This document shows, in pieces, positions 61,660 to 64,000 of a stretch of 64,000 bases of DNA. Positions within the stretch are counted from its first letter, which is position 1. Each line of letters opens with the position of its first letter. The stretch is from Sphagnum compactum (Eukaryota > Bryophyta > Sphagnopsida > Sphagnales). The stretch is from NCBI GenBank assembly GCA_965153455.1, contig OZ234493.1:25844213-25908212 (forward strand), written 5' to 3'. The notes beneath the pieces are model-generated. The model made no database searches and was not told where the DNA came from. It was given only the letters and a program-made list of their open reading frames with translations. The translations under genes were made by a program, and so were the position numbers.

Positions 61660-61850
61660 ATGAATTTTTTAATGTCTAGCGTAAGTGGTGATCATACATA
61701 GGAAGATGCAGAAAAAATGGCACCATGAAGCCATAGCCAGTAGCCAAATCTGGTCACAAACCAGATATGAAGTACAAATCTTTAATCATTTTTTCATACA
61801 AACTCAAAGCCAAGTACAGAAATCTGGCCTTAAAAAAAAATCTCACTTAT
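61660..61850. repeat. Dispersed repeat R2, copy 2
   Basis: Same motif order as at 178-400: AGGAAGATGCAGAAAA, GCCAAATCTGG, ACCAGATATGAAGTACAAAT. It directly precedes TIR element copy B, and R2-like sequence resumes after that copy at about 63030. Copy B therefore seems to have inserted into an R2 repeat. Confidence 0.5.
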
Positions 61851-61935
61851 GGTGATTGAAACTTTTCAAAATCACTTCATTTTTGGTTTTCTAATTTCAA
61901 ATTTTCTTTTAAATTTGCCAGTAAAAAGAAGGGCT

Positions 61936-62948
61936 GGGCCAGAGGGAACCAGCACCCACCAGCTCACCAGTCACTGGATGCCCATTATGACTCAGTTGTG
62001 GATGAACCTCAACCAAGTTAATATCTGGTTTTGCCTTGCTAACCCATTCTACAAGAAGTAGGACCTTCTACATATAGTGAGATAGATTAGCTATGAAAAT
62101 ACTAGTGACTATTAGTAGATATTATGTAGATTGTCTGTACATAGGTAAGGGCTGTTTTTACTACCTACCTAGTAACTAGCTTATAAGTAGTAAACTATAG
62201 GGAACTGGAACCCAACATAAAACTGTTTTCTGATTACTCTCCATCCATCCTTCATAAGTGTTTCGTTGCTATATATAGCTTTCTACAGAACTTTGAAGTG
62301 AAAGTAATGGTTTTCCTATATGGCCTTGTCTGCCTCTTTTTAGTGCCCTTACAAAGTCCGAATGAATGGAGAGGTCCTATGTGGTCTAATGGACCTAAGT
62401 CGGGCAGGTTGGGAGACCTATTATTTACAAGACCATTCTGTAAAATTCATGCCCCTTATACAAATCCATATGAAAACGTGGAAGTGTGCTTGGTATAGCC
62501 CCTGTTGCTGCCCATTCCAAAATTTGGGCTCACCCAGGTTCCAGGCTGCCCCAAATTCCACCTGGTCACAATGGCCTGTACCTGGCATGCTCCATAATAT
62601 GAAAGTGGCATCCAGCCAAAACAAACCGTGGTTACAACTATCATGGTTTCTGTTGCAAAATTATGCCCAGCATTTTTCATTTGCATTTTTCATTCTCTAA
62701 ACCCTCCTACATCCAACTCACACAACCCAGGTGAGTAAGTATCATATTAAGTTAGTAGGTAGCAAATATAAGTGGTCACTATGTAGTTAGGTAAGTGTGT
62801 CACATGTGGGTGGTTAGTAGTTAGTACATTGGTAATCACTGTGGTTAGTTGAGGGGGGAATAAAATGAAAAAGTGTTTCCTGTCCACATACCATCCATCC
62901 TACATGGTGTGTTGATGGAGGCTGGTTCACTCTGGCCCCTCTTTGTTT
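61936..62948. mobile_element. TIR element family T, copy B, about 1.0 kb
   Basis: The left end GGGCCAGAGGGAACCAGC matches the complement of the right end (GCTGGTTCACTCTGGCCC) at all but one or two positions. The left end also continues ACCCACCAGC, matching the complement of copy C at 18600. A right-end-like block (AACTGTTTTCTGATTACT..CCATCCATCC) occurs twice, at 62221 and about 62872. The element may thus be two nested or joined copies. It has no transposase. TAGGTAG/CTACCTA words are common inside. Confidence 0.7.
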
Positions 62949-64000
62949 TTTTCAATTTTGAAACGTGGCTCAAGAACCAGTAACCTCCAGAAGAAGATTT
63001 GCCCAAAATCAGCTATGAAAGTCAAAAAATTAATAATCATTCTATATTTGGCTACCTGCTGAATGTGTAATAGAATTCTGGTGATTTAATTTCTTCCTAA
63101 TGTGGCGAGTTAGGGTCATTTTCCATTGAAAATCCTTGGAATAGTTTGAAATCATTTTTTTTTTAAGGTCCAAATATTGTAAAATTCGCCAGAAAACTCA
63201 GAGTGCAAAGTATGTTCAAACTTAATAGGGTTTCAATTGGTGGCCAAATATTCCTCCTGGTGGCTATATTCATCCTATGGAACAAGAGGATTTTACATTT
63301 CAACCAATATTTTACAAAAAAAAGTAACCACCCATTAGTTTATATACTTGACCCTTACCCCTCATTTCACTCTTTGAAAAAGAGAAAATCCCACCACACA
63401 TGTAAAAACCAGTGTTATGCAGGTCTTTGATTCTGCACCCCAACAGTGAATAGACCCATTTACATTTACACGGACTTAAGAGATAATCAAGCATCAATAG
63501 AATTCTATGGTCGGATATCATACCAACTCCAAAAGGCAGAATTGCAAATTGATGTGCAGAAATCTAAACTTGGAATAATTGGCAGAAAAGAAGTGGAATC
63601 ATGTTGATGTGAATTTGGAGAAGCTAGAAGACTAAAAAGCTTATTTATACTTTAGAACACATTTGAAGATGTTTGTTGGGTGTGGACTGCTAATTAATGT
63701 GCTTAAAACTTTCACCAAGATGCATGACTCTGTATCACCCCGCCCCACCCCCTACCCCCAATGTTTTGAGCTTGGTAACTATCTCTATGAGTATGAGGTC
63801 TGTTTGTTATCATGCCCCCATGTTGGGTTGGCTAAATGTAATATTCTCCTGATGAACTTTTCCCCTTTTCACTTGGATTGTTGAATACAAAAATGACTTT
63901 TCAATGTAAAATTTCTTGGCCAAGTTCCTTTTGTAGTTCCTAACCTTGAACTAGGAGGGTAATAATATTATAGAGAATAGGTAAATGGACAGAATTTCCT
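62949..64000. other. Repeat-like AT-rich end of window
   Basis: It contains R2-like sequence near 63030-63060 and short ORFs without recognised domains. No gene was recognised. Any gene beyond 64000 is not visible. Confidence 0.45.

Noticed and set aside
1-64000. CRISPR arrays, bacterial operons or tRNA/rRNA genes
   Set aside because: No regularly spaced short identical repeats, no prokaryote-like gene packing and no tRNA-like or rRNA-like segment was seen. The sequence is eukaryotic. A tRNA or miRNA search program could still find small RNAs missed by eye.

Overview
The window is nuclear DNA of a land plant. The genes carry spliceosomal introns of about 100-550 bp with GT..AG ends. Every confidently recognised protein belongs to a plant family: a chloroplast-type two-RRM ribonucleoprotein, a nepenthesin-type aspartic protease, a plant DUF3537 membrane protein, a TMEM245/AI-2E-like membrane protein and a plant MLKL-like kinase. 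No organism can be named from the sequence. The kinase, which keeps its catalytic residues, and the long repeat-rich AT-rich spacers would fit a non-seed plant (moss, lycophyte, fern), but that is inference only.

Layout. Positions 1 to about 36 kb are gene-poor. This stretch is mostly AT-rich decayed DNA with many degenerate repeats: nested direct repeats (0.47-0.79 kb), a 121-bp tandem array (2.4-3.2 kb), a fossil hAT transposase on the minus strand (8.0-9.1 kb), two members of a TIR repeat family (15.0-15.7 and 18.5-18.6 kb), a candidate but unrecognised spliced gene (20.7-22.3 kb) followed by a 61-bp tandem array, a GC-rich solo-LTR-like island (27.3-28.1 kb), and a 1.6-kb foldback structure whose two arms are built of short degenerate repeats (31.0-32.6 kb).

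From about 36.5 to 60.6 kb there are five genes: an intronless MLKL-like kinase (+, 36984-38834) with two minisatellites in its leader; a six-exon TMEM245-like gene (-, 43557-40032) with one GC-AG intron; a four-exon chloroplast RNA-binding protein (+, 46430-48137); a three-exon aspartic protease (-, 52839-50723); and a three-exon DUF3537/gustatory-receptor-like gene (-, 60526-58344). The TMEM245-like and RNA-binding genes are divergent, and a five-copy degenerate repeat of about 170 bp fills the space between their 5' ends. A 205-bp MITE lies at 53.9-54.1 kb. From 61.6 kb to the end is repeat DNA again, including a 1-kb TIR element of the family seen at 15 kb.

The genes look like ordinary independent neighbours. 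Nothing in the sequence suggests that they form one pathway. The most interesting items are the kinase with an intact catalytic core in a family best known for pseudokinases, the plant relative of insect chemoreceptor channels, the GC-AG intron, the foldback element, the TIR family and the repeat-filled bidirectional promoter. All exon boundaries were worked out by eye from reading frame and splice consensus, with no transcript data.
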